Assembly: GCA_963682025.1 (NCBI GenBank)
Contig: OY821518.1
Span: 13,846,100 to 13,910,099, forward strand
DNA: 64,000 nt
Direction of reading: 5' to 3'
Origin: Cordilura impudica
Taxonomy: Eukaryota > Arthropoda > Insecta > Diptera > Scathophagidae
Below, in pieces: positions 1 through 10,439 of the stretch; the stretch's first letter is position 1; each line of letters starts with the position of its first letter. The notes beneath the pieces were generated by a model that saw nothing but the letters and a program-made list of their open reading frames with translations, was not told the DNA's origin and ran no database searches. The position numbers and the translations under genes are program-made.

Positions 1-954
1 CAATATCAATTGTGTATGATGAATTTGAAAGCACCTACTGAAATTGAATGTTTCTTATTTTTTATAAATTGTAAGAGTTGTACAATACATATTTACATAT
101 AAATATGTATACAGTTTGGAACAAAGTACATACGTGTGTACATATTTACATACATATGTATGCACATACTTTGGTCATACAGTTTTTGGTTTATTTTGAA
201 AATAAATTTGTTTAAGGCTTCGTACATTTAAACAAAAAGACGGCACATATTTTTTTATTTTGTATTGTATTTTTATATAAAAGACATAATCGAATTAGGA
301 AGATGATAACCGCGGATATACGAAGCAGTTATTTGTCTGGAAGATAACTTGTACATGGGCCTTATACATATCGAACCATAACTGCCAAAAAGACATAAGA
401 TGAAATTCAATAATTCACGGTCATTCGATTCATCTCTCAAAATTCCATAACTAAAAAAAAAAAAATTTCAGATGAAAAATATTTTTTTGAACGAAAAATA
501 TTCTCTAAACTCATTTCCCCATATTTTATAAAAGACGTTTACTAAGTTTGAAATGTAACAAATTTTAGGTATTTTTTATATTTTCATTTATAACTTTTTT
601 TTTATCCCTTGGCCGATTTGGACCAAAATTCATTACTTGGCTATTGTGGGCGTTAATTTAATTCAACGGAAAGACTAACGAACATCACTAGATCGACCTC
701 GACCGATTTAAACGAATACTTCATACTAAGTAATTTTAACAGAAGTTACGAGAGCGGTTAAACAAGTCTGTGACTTCTGAGCTCTCTCGTAGTCAATTAA
801 AAACCAAAACTGCTTCCCTTAATTTCCATCCGTTAATAGACTGGTATAAAACTTTGGGCATGCTCCATCATTAAATTTGAGGTTGGCACCTATTCAATGC
901 AAATAACCTAGGAAATTTAGAAAAAGGGAATTTCGAGTGCTGAAAAACCATTAT
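1..954. other. AT-rich DNA, no recognised gene
   Basis: This stretch has no open frame of useful length and no motif I recognise. It has short ATGTA/TACATA-rich stretches near 90-170 and homopolymer A and T runs around 450-610. The slightly more balanced part at 630-900 could be the decayed upstream part of the mariner scrap that follows, but I see no conserved residues there. Confidence 0.6.
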
Positions 955-1190
955 GGAAAAAATCCATCATTCAATTTCAAAGGAATTTACCGAGTTTCGT
1001 TGTGGTCGCACAAGCACTAGTGACCATGAATGTTTTGAATGGCCCATTGAGACCACTATACATGCAGTGTCGACCTTTTGGCATTGGCCGATCGAAGATT
1101 GAATGTTCGCGAGATTATTGATGCCATGATTACAATTGACAATAAGTGCCACCTTGGCAAAATACCATGAATTTGGGGTACAAGTTGCAA
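955..1190 (+). pseudogene. mariner-type transposase N-terminal relic
   Basis: Reading forward across frames gives phrases of the N-terminal helix-turn-helix region of mariner transposases: KEFTEFRCGRTSTSDHE, then WPIE, then ADRRLNVREIIDAM after a frame change. In mariners this region reads roughly as a GRTS-x-DxxRSGRP block followed by a DRRLxVREI block. No catalytic domain and no terminal repeats were found, so this is a heavily decayed fragment. The order and spacing of the two blocks support the call; the exact family cannot be told. The antisense open frame over the same bases is a shadow. Confidence 0.5.
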
Positions 1191-1194
1191 GTTA

Positions 1195-1870
1195 ACGTCT
1201 GCGGGCGTTATAGCAATTCTCATAGTGACATAACGCCCATGGGCGTTAATGCATTCCCAAAAGTGTGATAACGCCACTGAGAAAAATGCATTAACGCCCG
1301 CAGGCCTTATAACACTATGAGAAGTGTGATAAAGCACCGCGCGATTTTTAATTCCAAATTTTCCCTTGCGGCGCTCATTTTTTCATCTTTATTTAAATGA
1401 AAATTTGGAACTAAAAAACGCGCGATTTTTTATTCCAAATTTTAGCCTGTGGCGCTCCTTTTTTTCTTATTTATTAAAAGGAAAATTTGGAATAGAAAAT
1501 CGTGCGATTTTTTCATGCAACACTCTTTGTTTTTATTTCTTCTCATTTGTGCATTCTCATTTAAATAATCACGAAATTGTTAACTTTTTTGAGACTACGC
1601 CTCAAGCTTTTTCTGCCCATATTGCAAACAAATAGTTGACGGGGACTGCAAAATTTTTCATTAATTTAAAATTTTTTTCAGATATTTTGTATTTATAACG
1701 ATATCGCCAGAACTATATACGACTGTTAATTTTATTTCCATTTTTACTTCTTTTTTGGTATTTCAGAATTCATATTTTGCTAATTTTATTCAATGAAACC
1801 ATTGATATCAACATTGATATCAACGCCCGCAGGCCGTTATAGCACTGGGCGTTATTGCATGCACCCGGGA
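1195..1870. repeat. GC-rich palindrome cluster, possible foldback or MITE
   Basis: Several variants of an inverted motif, TAACGCC-(C/T)G-(C/T)(A/G)-GGCGTTA, occur in an otherwise AT-rich setting: at about 1195-1212, 1231-1248, 1292-1312 and 1825-1850. The copy at 1231-1248 is an exact 18 bp palindrome, TAACGCCCATGGGCGTTA. Between them, 1340-1510 holds two tandem units of about 95 bp, each with a GCGCGATTTTT start, CCAAATTTT, a GGCGCTC block and an inverted GAAAATTTGGAA. The layout resembles a foldback element bounded near 1195 and 1865, but no target duplication was found. The open frame at 1366-1635 is made of these repeats and is not supported as a gene. Confidence 0.5.
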
Positions 1871-2004
1871 GATTATGTTGAGAAAACATTACTTTTTATT
1901 TGGATTTATTGATCAGTAAGTATTTTGAAGGGCAAACGTTTTTCTTTCAGATGCCTTAAAAAATTTTGTGTAAAACCAATTAGTTCGCAGCCCATTTATT
2001 TATA

Positions 2005-2358
2005 CTAGCACATTCCAGCCCTCGAAATTCGAGTGAAAATTCTAGAAAATTTTATTTTTTAATTTATTAAATTATTAATTATAGGTATGCTATGTCCCAA
2101 ATAATATTTCAATTCAACACAAATATTATAGTGAATGAAGAAAGCAAACTCGTTTTTTTTTGGAAACAAAGTTAATAAACACACACATAGCATTGTATAA
2201 TTTTAAATGAGCATAACTTCAACAAATTTTAAAAATTTTAAAATCTGTAAGTCTGGTGGATATCTAAAAAGAAACACCTTTCAAATAAGATAAATTTGGC
2301 CAAAATCGGGAGAAAGCTGTTGAACAAATCATCGGTCACAAGAAATCGCCTAACCTTT
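2005..2358 (-). mobile_element. Helitron-like repeat, family H, copy A
   Basis: Minus-strand copy of a family seen six times in this window. Its 3' end lies at 2005-2008 (CTAG) and is followed on the minus strand by T, as in Helitron A|T insertion. Immediately inside is the 3' hairpin CTCGAAATTCGAG. Its 5' part (about 2330-2358) reads GATTTCTTGTGACCG, but the outermost 5' block TCTATAATATTAAT seen in other copies is missing. It has no coding capacity. The family is described by the best copies at 23229-23596 and 38638-39010. Confidence 0.7.
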
Positions 2359-2479
2359 TTGTCACTACCAGATGTATGAAGGAATTCTGATTTAAGATTC
2401 GGAAAGGAACTTTAGAATGCAATACTTGGTTTTAATTATTTAATTAATTAGTTCTTATGTATGTATATTTATTTTTAAA

Positions 2480-3450
2480 TTCAATCCTTTGAGTGCTTTA
2501 AAGGTTCCTCCAGAGAATCAGTGGGTTCTTCAATTACCTCTGAACTTATGTATCAACCGATTCTTAACAAAGCCATTATTTCATCATCATTGTTTGAAGA
2601 TGCTGAAACATCACGAAACCAAAATGGTAAACAAAATGTCAAAATATTGTAAAATAAAGAACTTCATTCTGGTCTAACAGATTCGGATTCAGTTTCTACA
2701 ATGGAGTATGAAGTTCAAAATGGAAGCGCTAACAATTTCCAATTGTATAATGCTAAAAAAGGAAACATTTAAACACTCCTTCCCAATTATATCTGCCAAA
2801 CTTTAAATTTAATAACAATAACCGTATTTTTTTATTTTGGGAGAATTGGAGAACTTAAAATGAAACCATAACTGAACATTAGTATCTTCCAAAATCGTTA
2901 GGAATCTCGATATAAAAGTAAACTTTATTGGAAACAAATGAGAGCTCAACAGAAAAGATGATGATGCTTAGAGAAAAACGATGAAAGAAAGGACAGAAAT
3001 ATTGTGCTTAGAGGGTTATATCATATGACTGACATTAAGAATGACATGCCCAATACTATCGATACCGTTTCAAAACTGTAAACAGTTTATTTAAGAAAGA
3101 ATATTGACGCAGGTCTGTTCTTAATTACCTTGTTACTGTAAGTATGTTATCAGATATAAAATATATTTTAAGTCAGGTTGTGTATTGGGAGTCCCCTAAG
3201 ATCAATTCAAAGGAAGTACAGTGGCGTAGTTGCCAACAATGTGAACATTTTTCCAGAAATTCCAATAGGTCTCATGATTGTGTAAAATTTTCAGAAATTC
3301 ATAAACCTGGTGAATGAAAATATGTTGCTAATGAAAAATCTAAACCATTTGTGTGAATTGTAGTAAGTTAGAAAATTCGGCGAATTGGCGAGGCAGTTCT
3401 ACTTTTAAAAGTTATGTAACAATAAAAAAAAATTACTAAAGAAATTATTT
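2480..3450 (+). pseudogene. Jockey-type LINE ORF1 (gag-like) relic with zinc knuckles
   Basis: A broken ORF1 of a non-LTR retrotransposon. Conceptual translation, with stops and frame changes, shows in order a Ser-rich N-terminal stretch (2490-2760), a DRNIVLRGLYHMTDIK-like block (2990-3035), IKYILSQVVYWESPK (3155-3200), and then a zinc-knuckle region: CQQCEHFSRNSNRSHDC (3227-3277) and VNCSKLENSANWRGSS (3354-3401). ORF1 proteins of the Jockey clade carry closely similar CCHC knuckles followed by a HPANYRGC-type block, so the family call is fairly secure. ORF2 is not found next to it; Helitron sequence follows. Several in-frame stops show that it is dead. Confidence 0.7.
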
Positions 3451-3459
3451 TGTTATCTT

Positions 3460-4140
3460 CTTAAGAGGGCAGTAGATTTTATTTCAAACTAATATACTCT
3501 GTCGATCTTCGCTATAACTTACCAAAATTATTGGATATATGTGCTTCCCTCACCAATTTATCATATGTTCACGGGAGGCGCCACGCACACTTTAGGCCGA
3601 ATATTTGCTTTTATAATTCATTGACATGCACAAAGATTCATACTTCAGATATATGGTATTAAATGATTGCTTTGTATGTGTAGTGCCACGCCCACTGATT
3701 CGTTCACACTAATTTTTAATAACTTATGTATTCATACCAAGTTTGAGGACATTTGTTGTCATAGTACTCCAGATATGTGATATTAAAAATTGACTTTGTT
3801 AGGGATGTTCCACGACCAGCTTTTGAACATGCACAATCGCTACTTAAATATTAAGTTTCAGGACTGTCGATTTCGTAGTATTTCAGATATAATTTTGTAT
3901 GACATGGCACCCACTCTTACTAAATTTGAGGACTTTTGTTGTCATAGTACTCCTGATGTTTGATATTAAAAATTTACTTTGTATGAGAGGTGCCCCGCCC
4001 ACTATATTTATCAAAAAAATTTATAGACTTTGTTAATTTCTGTAGTCACACTTAGATGCTCTGAAAATTTCAACCAGATCGGTTCAAAGGTGTAGCCTGC
4101 TATAAACTTTAAACACATACAAACTTTCACTTTTATATAC
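3460..4140 (-). mobile_element. Helitron-like non-autonomous element (5' end and body)
   Basis: The right edge, read on the minus strand, has an insect Helitron-type 5' region: TATATAAAAGTGAAAG, then a cytosine-poor leader and GAACCGATCTGG...AATTTTCAGAGC (4040-4137). The same 5' block recurs in the element at 9737-10425. The body contains about four degenerate units of roughly 130-150 bp built around GGTGCCACGCCCACT (near 3575, 3690, 3800, 3985). The 3' CTAG terminus is not identifiable on the left. A second element's 3' end abuts it directly at about 4149, so the two lie head to tail. There is no coding capacity. Confidence 0.5.
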
Positions 4141-4204
4141 ATACAAACTAGCTTTACCCGATGCGCTTTGCTACACCCATCGTAACGAAATAAAAAACTG
4201 GGAA

Positions 4205-5155
4205 TACGTTTTGTAGAAAACTATTTTAGTTATTTTTTTTTTTTTTGGCGATTTTTGATTTTGTCGATTTTTGTTTTTGCGACTTAAAATTTTGGCGATT
4301 TTTGACTTGATTGATTTTGACGTTATTATTGTATTTTGCGATTTTTGATTTTGGGGATTCTTGTTTTTTTTTTGCAATTTTTGCGTTTTATGATTTGGCG
4401 ATTTTTGATTTTCGCATTTTTCGATTTTGGTAATTTTCGGTTTTGGTAATTATTTATTTAGGCAATTTTTGATTTTGTCGATTTGTGTTTTTCGTGATTT
4501 CCGCTTTTGGCGATTTTTGACTTTGTAGATTTTTATTTTTATTGTGATTTGTGATTTTGGCGAATTTTGTTTTTTGCAGTTTCTGACTTTGGCAAATTTT
4601 TATTAACAATTTTTGATTTTTGGCGAATTTTGGTTCTATTGATATTTGTTTTTTACGATTTTTGATTTTGAAAAGTTTTAATTTTGGCGATTTTTGTTAT
4701 TCGCAATTTTGGGCTTGGCAATTTTTGAATTTGGCGGTTTTTGTTATTCGCGATTTTCGGTTTTGGCGAGTTATGACTTTGAAGTTTGTTTTGTGATTTT
4801 TGATTTTGATAATTTTTTTTTGCTATTTTTATTTTAATTTGGCGATTTTCGTTTTTTTTGCGATTTTTCATTTTGGCGATTTTTGTTATTCGCGATTTTC
4901 GGTTTTGGTGATTCCGGCCACATTTTTCAAGACTACTCACATTGGTAATTAATGTACATATCAGCCGGTGTTGATCTTCGAATAACTGGCAATGTTTGAC
5001 GGAAATCACCTGCTAATAATAGAACTCCGCCCATTATCGATTTTTGACTTGGGCGATTTTTGATTTAGGCGACTTTTGGTTTGGCCGATTCTTGATTTTG
5101 AAGATTTTTTGGATTTGGTGACTTTTGTTTTTCTCGATTTTTGGTAATTACGTAC
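4205..5155. repeat. degenerate tandem repeat, consensus near GGCGATTTTTGATTTT
   Basis: Dozens of imperfect 16-18 bp units of the form (G)GCGATTTTTG(A/T)TTTT fill this region, interrupted only at about 4915-5035. Open frames on the minus strand with a repeating Lys-Ile-Ala-Lys / Asn-Arg-Lys-Ser pattern (4171-4377, 4653-5009) come from the repeat and are not genes. Confidence 0.85.
4933..5034 (-). pseudogene. Pif1-family helicase fragment
   Basis: A 33-codon open stretch on the minus strand begins MGGVLLLAGDFRQTLPVI and continues through a STPAD motif before a TAG stop. GDFRQTLPV followed by STPADE/D is a hallmark of Pif1-type SF1B helicases, especially those fused in Helitron Rep-Hel proteins and their insect relatives. 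In those proteins it contains the motif III Gln that couples ATP hydrolysis to DNA unwinding. The flanks switch abruptly to tandem repeat on both sides, so neither the Walker motifs nor a Rep domain is present. It may derive from an autonomous Helitron or be a captured Pif1 piece; the Helitron terminus at 4149 favours the first. Confidence 0.75.
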
Positions 5156-5430
5156 TTGTAAAAAGTTTCAAGACTGCCGCTTTCATAGTATTTCATATTT
5201 TTTTGTATAGGAGGTGCCACGCACACTAATCCTATTCCAGCCATTTTTTATCTGACTATTCATATTAATATCTGATGGTATTGTACAATGTATCAAGGCT
5301 TTCGCTTTATAGTACTGCAGTTATATGATATATATTTACTTTGTATGGGCGGTGCCACGCCCACTGCTCTGATCACGACCATTTTTTGTTCGGATATGCA
5401 TGTGAGTGACTTGTGGGCTAACGCAAAGTC

Positions 5431-5893
5431 CCAAGGTACTCACTATTACATTTGACATTTAATATTTACTTTAATATTTACTCTAACAAATTTACTTTAT
5501 TTTAAAATTTTGTTTGTGAAGAGTTTTTTTGTAACAGAGTACCTTTCTGAAAAATGTATTCCTTAGAAAAAGTTCTTACAAAAAAGTTCATACAATAGAA
5601 AAATATAGTTCAGAACAAAACAGTAGGTGACAACAACTCGTATGATTAGTTTAATCACGGATTATTAGTTACTTTAAAATGTATGTAAATATTGGGATTT
5701 TATGTTGTGAATTTTTGTTGTTTTTTTAAATGTTTTTTTAAATGTTTTGTAATTATTATTTTTGTAACTAATATGTGTTTATAATTTTTTTTTTATACAA
5801 TTTATAATAGATCCCCTGATGATGGTCGAAGATTTCGATTCAATTATTGTGCCTAATAATAAAAGTAAAAATTAGCAATAAAAATTAAACATA
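5431..5893. other. AT-rich DNA without genes
   Basis: Holds T-rich repeats with TTTTTTGTAACA/GTACCTTT units similar to the block at 7560-8740. I see no gene or element boundary before the TA at 5892-5893 that borders the Tc1 element. Confidence 0.6.
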
Positions 5894-6117
5894 CAGTGTT
5901 GCGCAAAACAAAAGCAACAAAATGTACTTCAGACTATAAATACATAATTTTCATAAAAACAAAATATTTAAAACAAAGATTACTATTTATTTTCACAGAG
6001 GTATTATTAAGCTATAAAACCAATACATTACAACAACAACAAAAATTGCTTTTAAAACAAATATGAAAAAATTTACAGCAGAGTCGGAATTCACTTGCGC
6101 AAAGCAATAGCAACAAA
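5894..6117 (+). repeat. left terminal inverted repeat of the Tc1-like element
   Basis: The outer site is CAGTGTTGCGCAAAACAAAA at the tip; the inner site is ACTTGCGCAAAGCAATAGCA at about 6093-6112. A (CAA)n run separates the two halves. It pairs with 7305-7526. Confidence 0.9.
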
Positions 6118-6118
6118 A

Positions 6119-7247
6119 TCAATATTTTGTGTATCCGCCCTTGTTTTTAATAACATCTTCGCACCTTTTTGGCATCGAGGCAACTAATGAATAAAAACAA
6201 TCCTCCGGAAGGTTTTCCCACTCAGTTTTCAACTTGTTTAATAGCTCCTCTTTGTTGGAAAACCGATGTCCTGCCACTCGCCTTTTATGGATGCCAAAAA
6301 GGTTTTCAATAGGATTCAAATCAGGTGATTGTGCCGGCCAATCAAGAGTTTGAATCCTATTGTTTGTTAGCCACTCCTTTGTCACTTTCGATGTGTGTTT
6401 CGGGTCGTTATCATGTTGAAACACCCATCGAAGTAGCATATTCCACTCTGCATGTGGTAGCATTTGGTGTTCTAGTATGGCTCGATATCCCTCACCGTTC
6501 ATTATTCCATATATTTTATGAAATGGACCAGGTCCTTGAGCCGAAAGGCATGTCCACACCATTATATTTCCACCACCATGCTTTGCAGTGACGAGAATGT
6601 TCTTGGTTTTAAGACGTTATCCTCTGTGTCGATTGACGGTCTGCATTCCATCCGATTGAATTAGATTAAATTTAGATTCATCGCTAAACAGTACTGTCCT
6701 CCAATTATTTACTGACCAATTGCGATGTGTTTTAGCAAATTTTAACCTTTTCCAAAGAAATAATTTTAATATTAATAAAGCATTACACTAAAAATAAAAA
6801 CTCACCTTTTTTGGCTGGTCTGTAACTTTTTAAATCATTTTCTACAGCCCGTCTTCGTACTGTACTGTGATGAATATTCAGTTTTAAAAATGTTACAATT
6901 GTTTTTGATGAAATAAACGGATCTTTTTTTATCATCTTAACAATTTCACGGTCAGTTCGAGTTGAAGTTTTTCGAGTTCTTCCACCTAAATGTTTAGTTT
7001 TTACTTCTCCTGTTTGCCGATACTTCATTATCAACCGGCAAATGCACGATCTATTAATTTTAAATTTTTTTGCTATCTTTGATTGCTTCATACCACCTAA
7101 AAATTCATTAATTATTTCACTTTTTAATTTGTCTCCAAACTTTTCCCTCGCAATGTTCTTAACGTCGTTAATATGCAAAGATCGTTGACAAACTGAATCA
7201 AATATTGCACAAATTGAAAGTATTTTACAGCAGCTCCTCAAAAACAT
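6119..7247 (-). pseudogene. Tc1-type DD34E transposase, interrupted
   Basis: This is the cut-and-paste transposase of the surrounding element. The N-terminal part (7247 down to 6806) carries the paired-like helix-turn-helix: KLKSEIINEFLGGMKQSKIA, then KINRSCICRLI, a GGRTRK linker and the second HTH ending SYRPAKK. The catalytic part follows: FSDESKFN (first Asp, about 6680), HDNDPKHTS (second Asp, about 6405) and NPIENLF (Glu), with 34 residues between the second Asp and the Glu. The reading frame shifts between about 6806 and 6735, where KK is followed by GTGAGT and an AG occurs 59 nt on, so a short intron or a frameshift is possible. A TAA stop interrupts RHRG*RLK (about 6620). The product would be non-functional. 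Confidence 0.9.
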
Positions 7248-7304
7248 TGTAAAAGTACCGCTAGATCACATCCTTTTTAAACATATTCTCTTCTTTCTCT
7301 ACTT

Positions 7305-7526
7305 TGTTGCTATTGCTTTGCGCAAGTGAATTCCGACTCTGCTGTAAATTTTTTCATATTTATTTTAAAAGCAATTGTTGTTGTTGTTGTAATGTATTGG
7401 TTTTATAGCTTAATAATACCTCTGTAAAAATAAATGGTAACCTTTGTTTTAAATATTTTGTTTTTATGAAAATTATGTATTTATAGTCTGGAGTACATTT
7501 TGTTGCTTTTGTTTTGCGCAACACTG
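7305..7526 (-). repeat. right terminal inverted repeat of the Tc1-like element
   Basis: Reverse complement of 5894-6117, with the same outer and inner TTGCGCAAA sites and an equivalent (GTT)n run at 7375-7392. It ends at TA 7527-7528. Confidence 0.9.
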
Positions 7527-7559
7527 TATATGTATACTGTTTATTTTATTACAAATTTT

Positions 7560-8743
7560 ATGACCTCAAGCGGGAAGAATTCAATTTACTTAACAATAAA
7601 AAAGGTCAACTATACACGAAGTTAATAAAAAGTTATTTCTTTAAAAATTTACTTTATTTTAAAAAAGGTACTTTATTAAAAAAAAATATTACTTTCTTCA
7701 GGAAAGGTAATTTTTTAAGAAAATTTACTATATACGAAAAGGTAGTTTTTAAGAAAATGTACCTTTTTTAAGATAAGGTACTTTTTTCACAAAGGGACTT
7801 TTTCAGAAAAGGTTCTCATTTAACAAAAGTTATTATTTTAAGAAAAGGATCTACTCCAAGAAAAGGACATTTTAAGAAAATGCACTTTTTAAGAAAAGGA
7901 AATATTTTTAAGAAATTGTTCTTTTTAAAAAAATTTACTTTTTCAGGAAAGATTTTTTTCTAGAAGTTTCTATCTTAAGAAAAGTTTCACTTCAAGAAAA
8001 GGTACTTATTTAAGAAAAATTACTTATTTAAGGAAGGGTACTTTTTTTTATTAAAAAAAAAGGTACTTAAAAAAGGTGCTTTATTTAAAAAAAAAATTTT
8101 TACAAAAGGTACTATAATTTGAAAAGAAATTTTTTTTAAATGTTTTTCAAAAAGTATTTTTGTTTAAAAAAGAAAGTTATTTTTTAACAGGTAGTATTTA
8201 AAAAGGTATTTTATTTTAAATAGTAGTTTTTCTAAAAAAGGTACTTTTTAAATGTAATTTTTTTACAAAAAGTTACTTTTTTGAATGGTACTTTTTAAAA
8301 TGATACTTTCTATAAAAAGAAACTTTTTAAAAAGGTTATTTAAAATAAATTTAATTTTTTTTAAAATCCGTTTTTAAAAAGGCACCTATTTTTTAAATGT
8401 TTTTTTTTTTTTTTTTTTTTTTGAAAAAACACTTTTTTTAAAAAAGTTATTTTTTTAATTAAACTTATAAAAAGGCAATTTTTTAAAATAAGTACATTCT
8501 TTAAATGGGTACTAGGTACTTATTTTAAATGGTATTTTTTAAAGATTACTTTTTTAAGTTATTTTTTACAAAAAGGTACTTTTTTAAAGAAGTAACTTTT
8601 TTTTTAAATTTTTTAAAAAAGGTACTTAAAAAATTCATTCTTTAAAAAAGTACTAAAAAAAAGGTACTCATTCCAAATTGTATTTTTTTAAACATACTTT
8701 TTTTTAAAGGTACTTTAAAAAAAGTCCTTTCATTAAATAGTAT
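7560..8743. repeat. A/T-rich degenerate repeat with GGTACTTTTT units
   Basis: Roughly 1.2 kb of imperfect units of about 20-30 bp, AAGAAAAGGTACTTTTTTA and variants, many with GGTAC at the centre of local inverted symmetry. No convincing coding potential; the frame at 7514-7771 is built from the repeat. A small related patch lies at 46550-46650. Confidence 0.8.
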
Positions 8744-9455
8744 TTTTATACCCTATACCACCATGTGGTTTGGCTATAATGACTTTGTGCTGCTGTTTGT
8801 AACTACCAAATATATTTGACTTAGACCCATCTTTTATTATACCGATCGAATCAGAATCACTATCTGATTCCATTTAACTATGTCCGTCCGTCTGTGTGTC
8901 CATGTAAAGCTTGTAATCAAACTGCAGGTCGCAAATATGATGAAATTTGGTACATAAGGTTTTATAGGCCATAGGATAAACGCTATTGAATTTGGTGAGA
9001 ATCGGTCTATGTTCAGACCTAGCCCCCATACAAATGACCCCTATGAAATCGACTTAAATTGCCATAAAATCCAAATTATCATATAGATCTTATTCAAATT
9101 GGGTTTGTACGTGTTTATTACAACTATTAATCATTAGTCCAAAAATGATCCCTATGCGACAGCTCTTAGTCATAGGGCCCATATGCACTGATTCTTCTCA
9201 AATTTTGTTTGTATATTTTTTTGCAAAATACAAGAGACTTTACCAAACATGGTCAGGATCGGTCCATTTTTGGGCCTAGTCCCCATATAGATATAGCATC
9301 CGATATGAACTTTTTCATATGTGCAGCCAAAAAAATTAGTAAAAATCCCAAATTTGGTTTCTGCTTATTTTCTATATCCAGTTAGGTGGGCCTGAGAGAT
9401 AGGGTCTCTAAACACATGGTATAGGGTATCGTATAGTCGGTCTAGACCGACTATA
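8744..9455 (+). mobile_element. dispersed repeat family R, copy 1
   Basis: One of four copies in the window (others 11395-12030, 13901-16130 and 22045-22820). The left end reads TTTATACCCTATACCACCAT. The right end is ATACCATG-like sequence, GGGTATCGTA, and then the perfect palindrome TAGTCGGTCTAGACCGACTA (core of 9432-9455). Both ends carry ACCCTATACCA facing inward, a short inverted repeat. Internally there is a TCCGTCCGTC run and GTAATCAAACTGCAGGTCGC. No open frame is conserved in the sense direction of all copies, so it looks like a non-autonomous element. No target duplication was recognised. Confidence 0.7.
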
Positions 9456-9736
9456 TTTTTTCTACTTTTTTTTTTTAATTTTGTATCCTTCTATACTCAC
9501 CAGGTAGTACTTATCATTAATAAAACTCAGTAATAAAGCTTTACCAGCGATAAAACTAACCAAATCAAAAAAGCACGGAGTGGGCAAAAACTTTGGGATT
9601 CCCCGTAAATGATTTGAACATCTTTTTTTTCAATGTTGTCAACTATTATCTTTTATATAATATTAATCAACATTGATTTATGCCATCTAAGTGTCAAATT
9701 GAATATAAAGTAAAAATAAGTTACTTTTATTATCAA
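9456..9736. other. short spacer
   Basis: AT-rich spacer between the R copy and the Helitron-like element. I see nothing identifiable in it. Confidence 0.6.
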
Positions 9737-10425
9737 CTAGCTGAACCCGGTGTGATTCGCTACCCCCCATCGTTATAAAATAAAATTAAATAAAAAAAAA
9801 AAATATTTATACATTAACACAATATTATTTATTTAATTTAGAATTAATTATTGCACTAACATCTTTATATAGTCAAGGGCTTAATAGAAGTTATTATGGA
9901 TTTTAGTTTTTCTAAAAAGGGCGTCGTCCCGCCCAGTTTTCTTGTAGTACTATTTCTATTAATTTCAGTACGATATGTACCAAATATAATCGCCGTAGGT
10001 TAAAAATGGCCGAGATATGACGATTTTTAATTTTTGGTTGTATGGGCGAGACCACGCCCCTTTGCCCACTAACAACTTTATATAGTTAAGGACTTATTAT
10101 TTCACAAAAATATCCTTTTGTGAAAATATCATGACGATCCTTCCAGTAGTTTAGAAGATATTACGATTTTTTATTTTTCTAAAAAGGGGCATGGTCCCGC
10201 CCACTTTTCTTCTGGTATGTATTTCTATTCATGCCAATACCATATGTACCAAATATGACCGCTGTAGATCAAAAAATTTCCGAGATATGACGATTTCAAA
10301 TTTTGGGTTATATTATTCCTTCCAGAGTCACAGTAACACGCTCTGAAAATTTCAGGAATATCGGTTCAGGGGTTTGGCCTCCTATAAAGCACAAACAAAC
10401 ACACATTCATTTTTATATATATAGA
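9737..10425 (-). mobile_element. Helitron-like non-autonomous element
   Basis: On the minus strand it starts TCTATATATATAAAAATGAA (TC at 10425-10424) and ends with GGGTAGCGAATCACACCGGG, TTCAG and CTAG (9740-9737). It is flanked by A on the 5' side and T on the 3' side, which is the canonical Helitron insertion site. A weak hairpin sits about 11 nt before CTAG. The interior contains two tandem units of about 230 bp, each with the GAGATATGACGATTT and GGGCGxxGTCCCGCCCA blocks. There is no coding sequence. It mobilises, if at all, in trans through a Rep/helicase. Confidence 0.75.
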
Positions 10426-10439
10426 TAGATTGAAAGCAG

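Larger units (their letters stand above)
4148..5430 (-). mobile_element. Helitron-type element carrying tandem repeats and a helicase fragment
   Basis: On the minus strand this segment ends with a Helitron-like terminus: the GTAGCAAAGCGC hairpin region, GGGTAAAG and CTAG at 4149-4152. The body is the degenerate repeat of the next entry, and a Pif1 helicase fragment lies inside it. 5160-5400 repeats the GGTGCCACGCCCACT-type units of the element to its left. The 5' TC end was not found, so the right boundary is approximate. The only helicase homology is the 33-codon scrap. It may be a decayed autonomous Helitron or a patchwork of nested ones. Confidence 0.45.
5894..7526 (-). mobile_element. complete Tc1-like transposon with long IR/DR terminal repeats
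   Basis: A 1.63 kb element bounded by TA dinucleotides (5892-5893 and 7527-7528). It has about 220 bp terminal inverted repeats and a decayed transposase on the minus strand. The ends begin CAGTGTTGCGCAAAAC. Within each repeat a second, directly oriented copy of the site (TTGCGCAAA...AGCAACAAAAT) lies at the inner end, which is the IR/DR arrangement of Tc1-type elements with long repeats, such as Minos, S or Paris. The two repeats match nearly base for base, which suggests fairly recent insertion even though the transposase carries a stop. Confidence 0.93.

Noticed and set aside
967..1337. Antisense frames over the mariner scrap and the palindrome cluster
   Set aside because: The forward strand carries mariner motifs; the antisense frames have none.
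4171..5009. Minus-strand Lys/Asn-rich open frames
   Set aside because: Direct translations of the GGCGATTTTTGATTTT repeat; only the 33-codon Pif1 fragment inside has protein-like conservation.
7514..7771. Lys/Phe-rich frame downstream of the Tc1 element
   Set aside because: Made of the AAGAAAAGGTACTT repeat.
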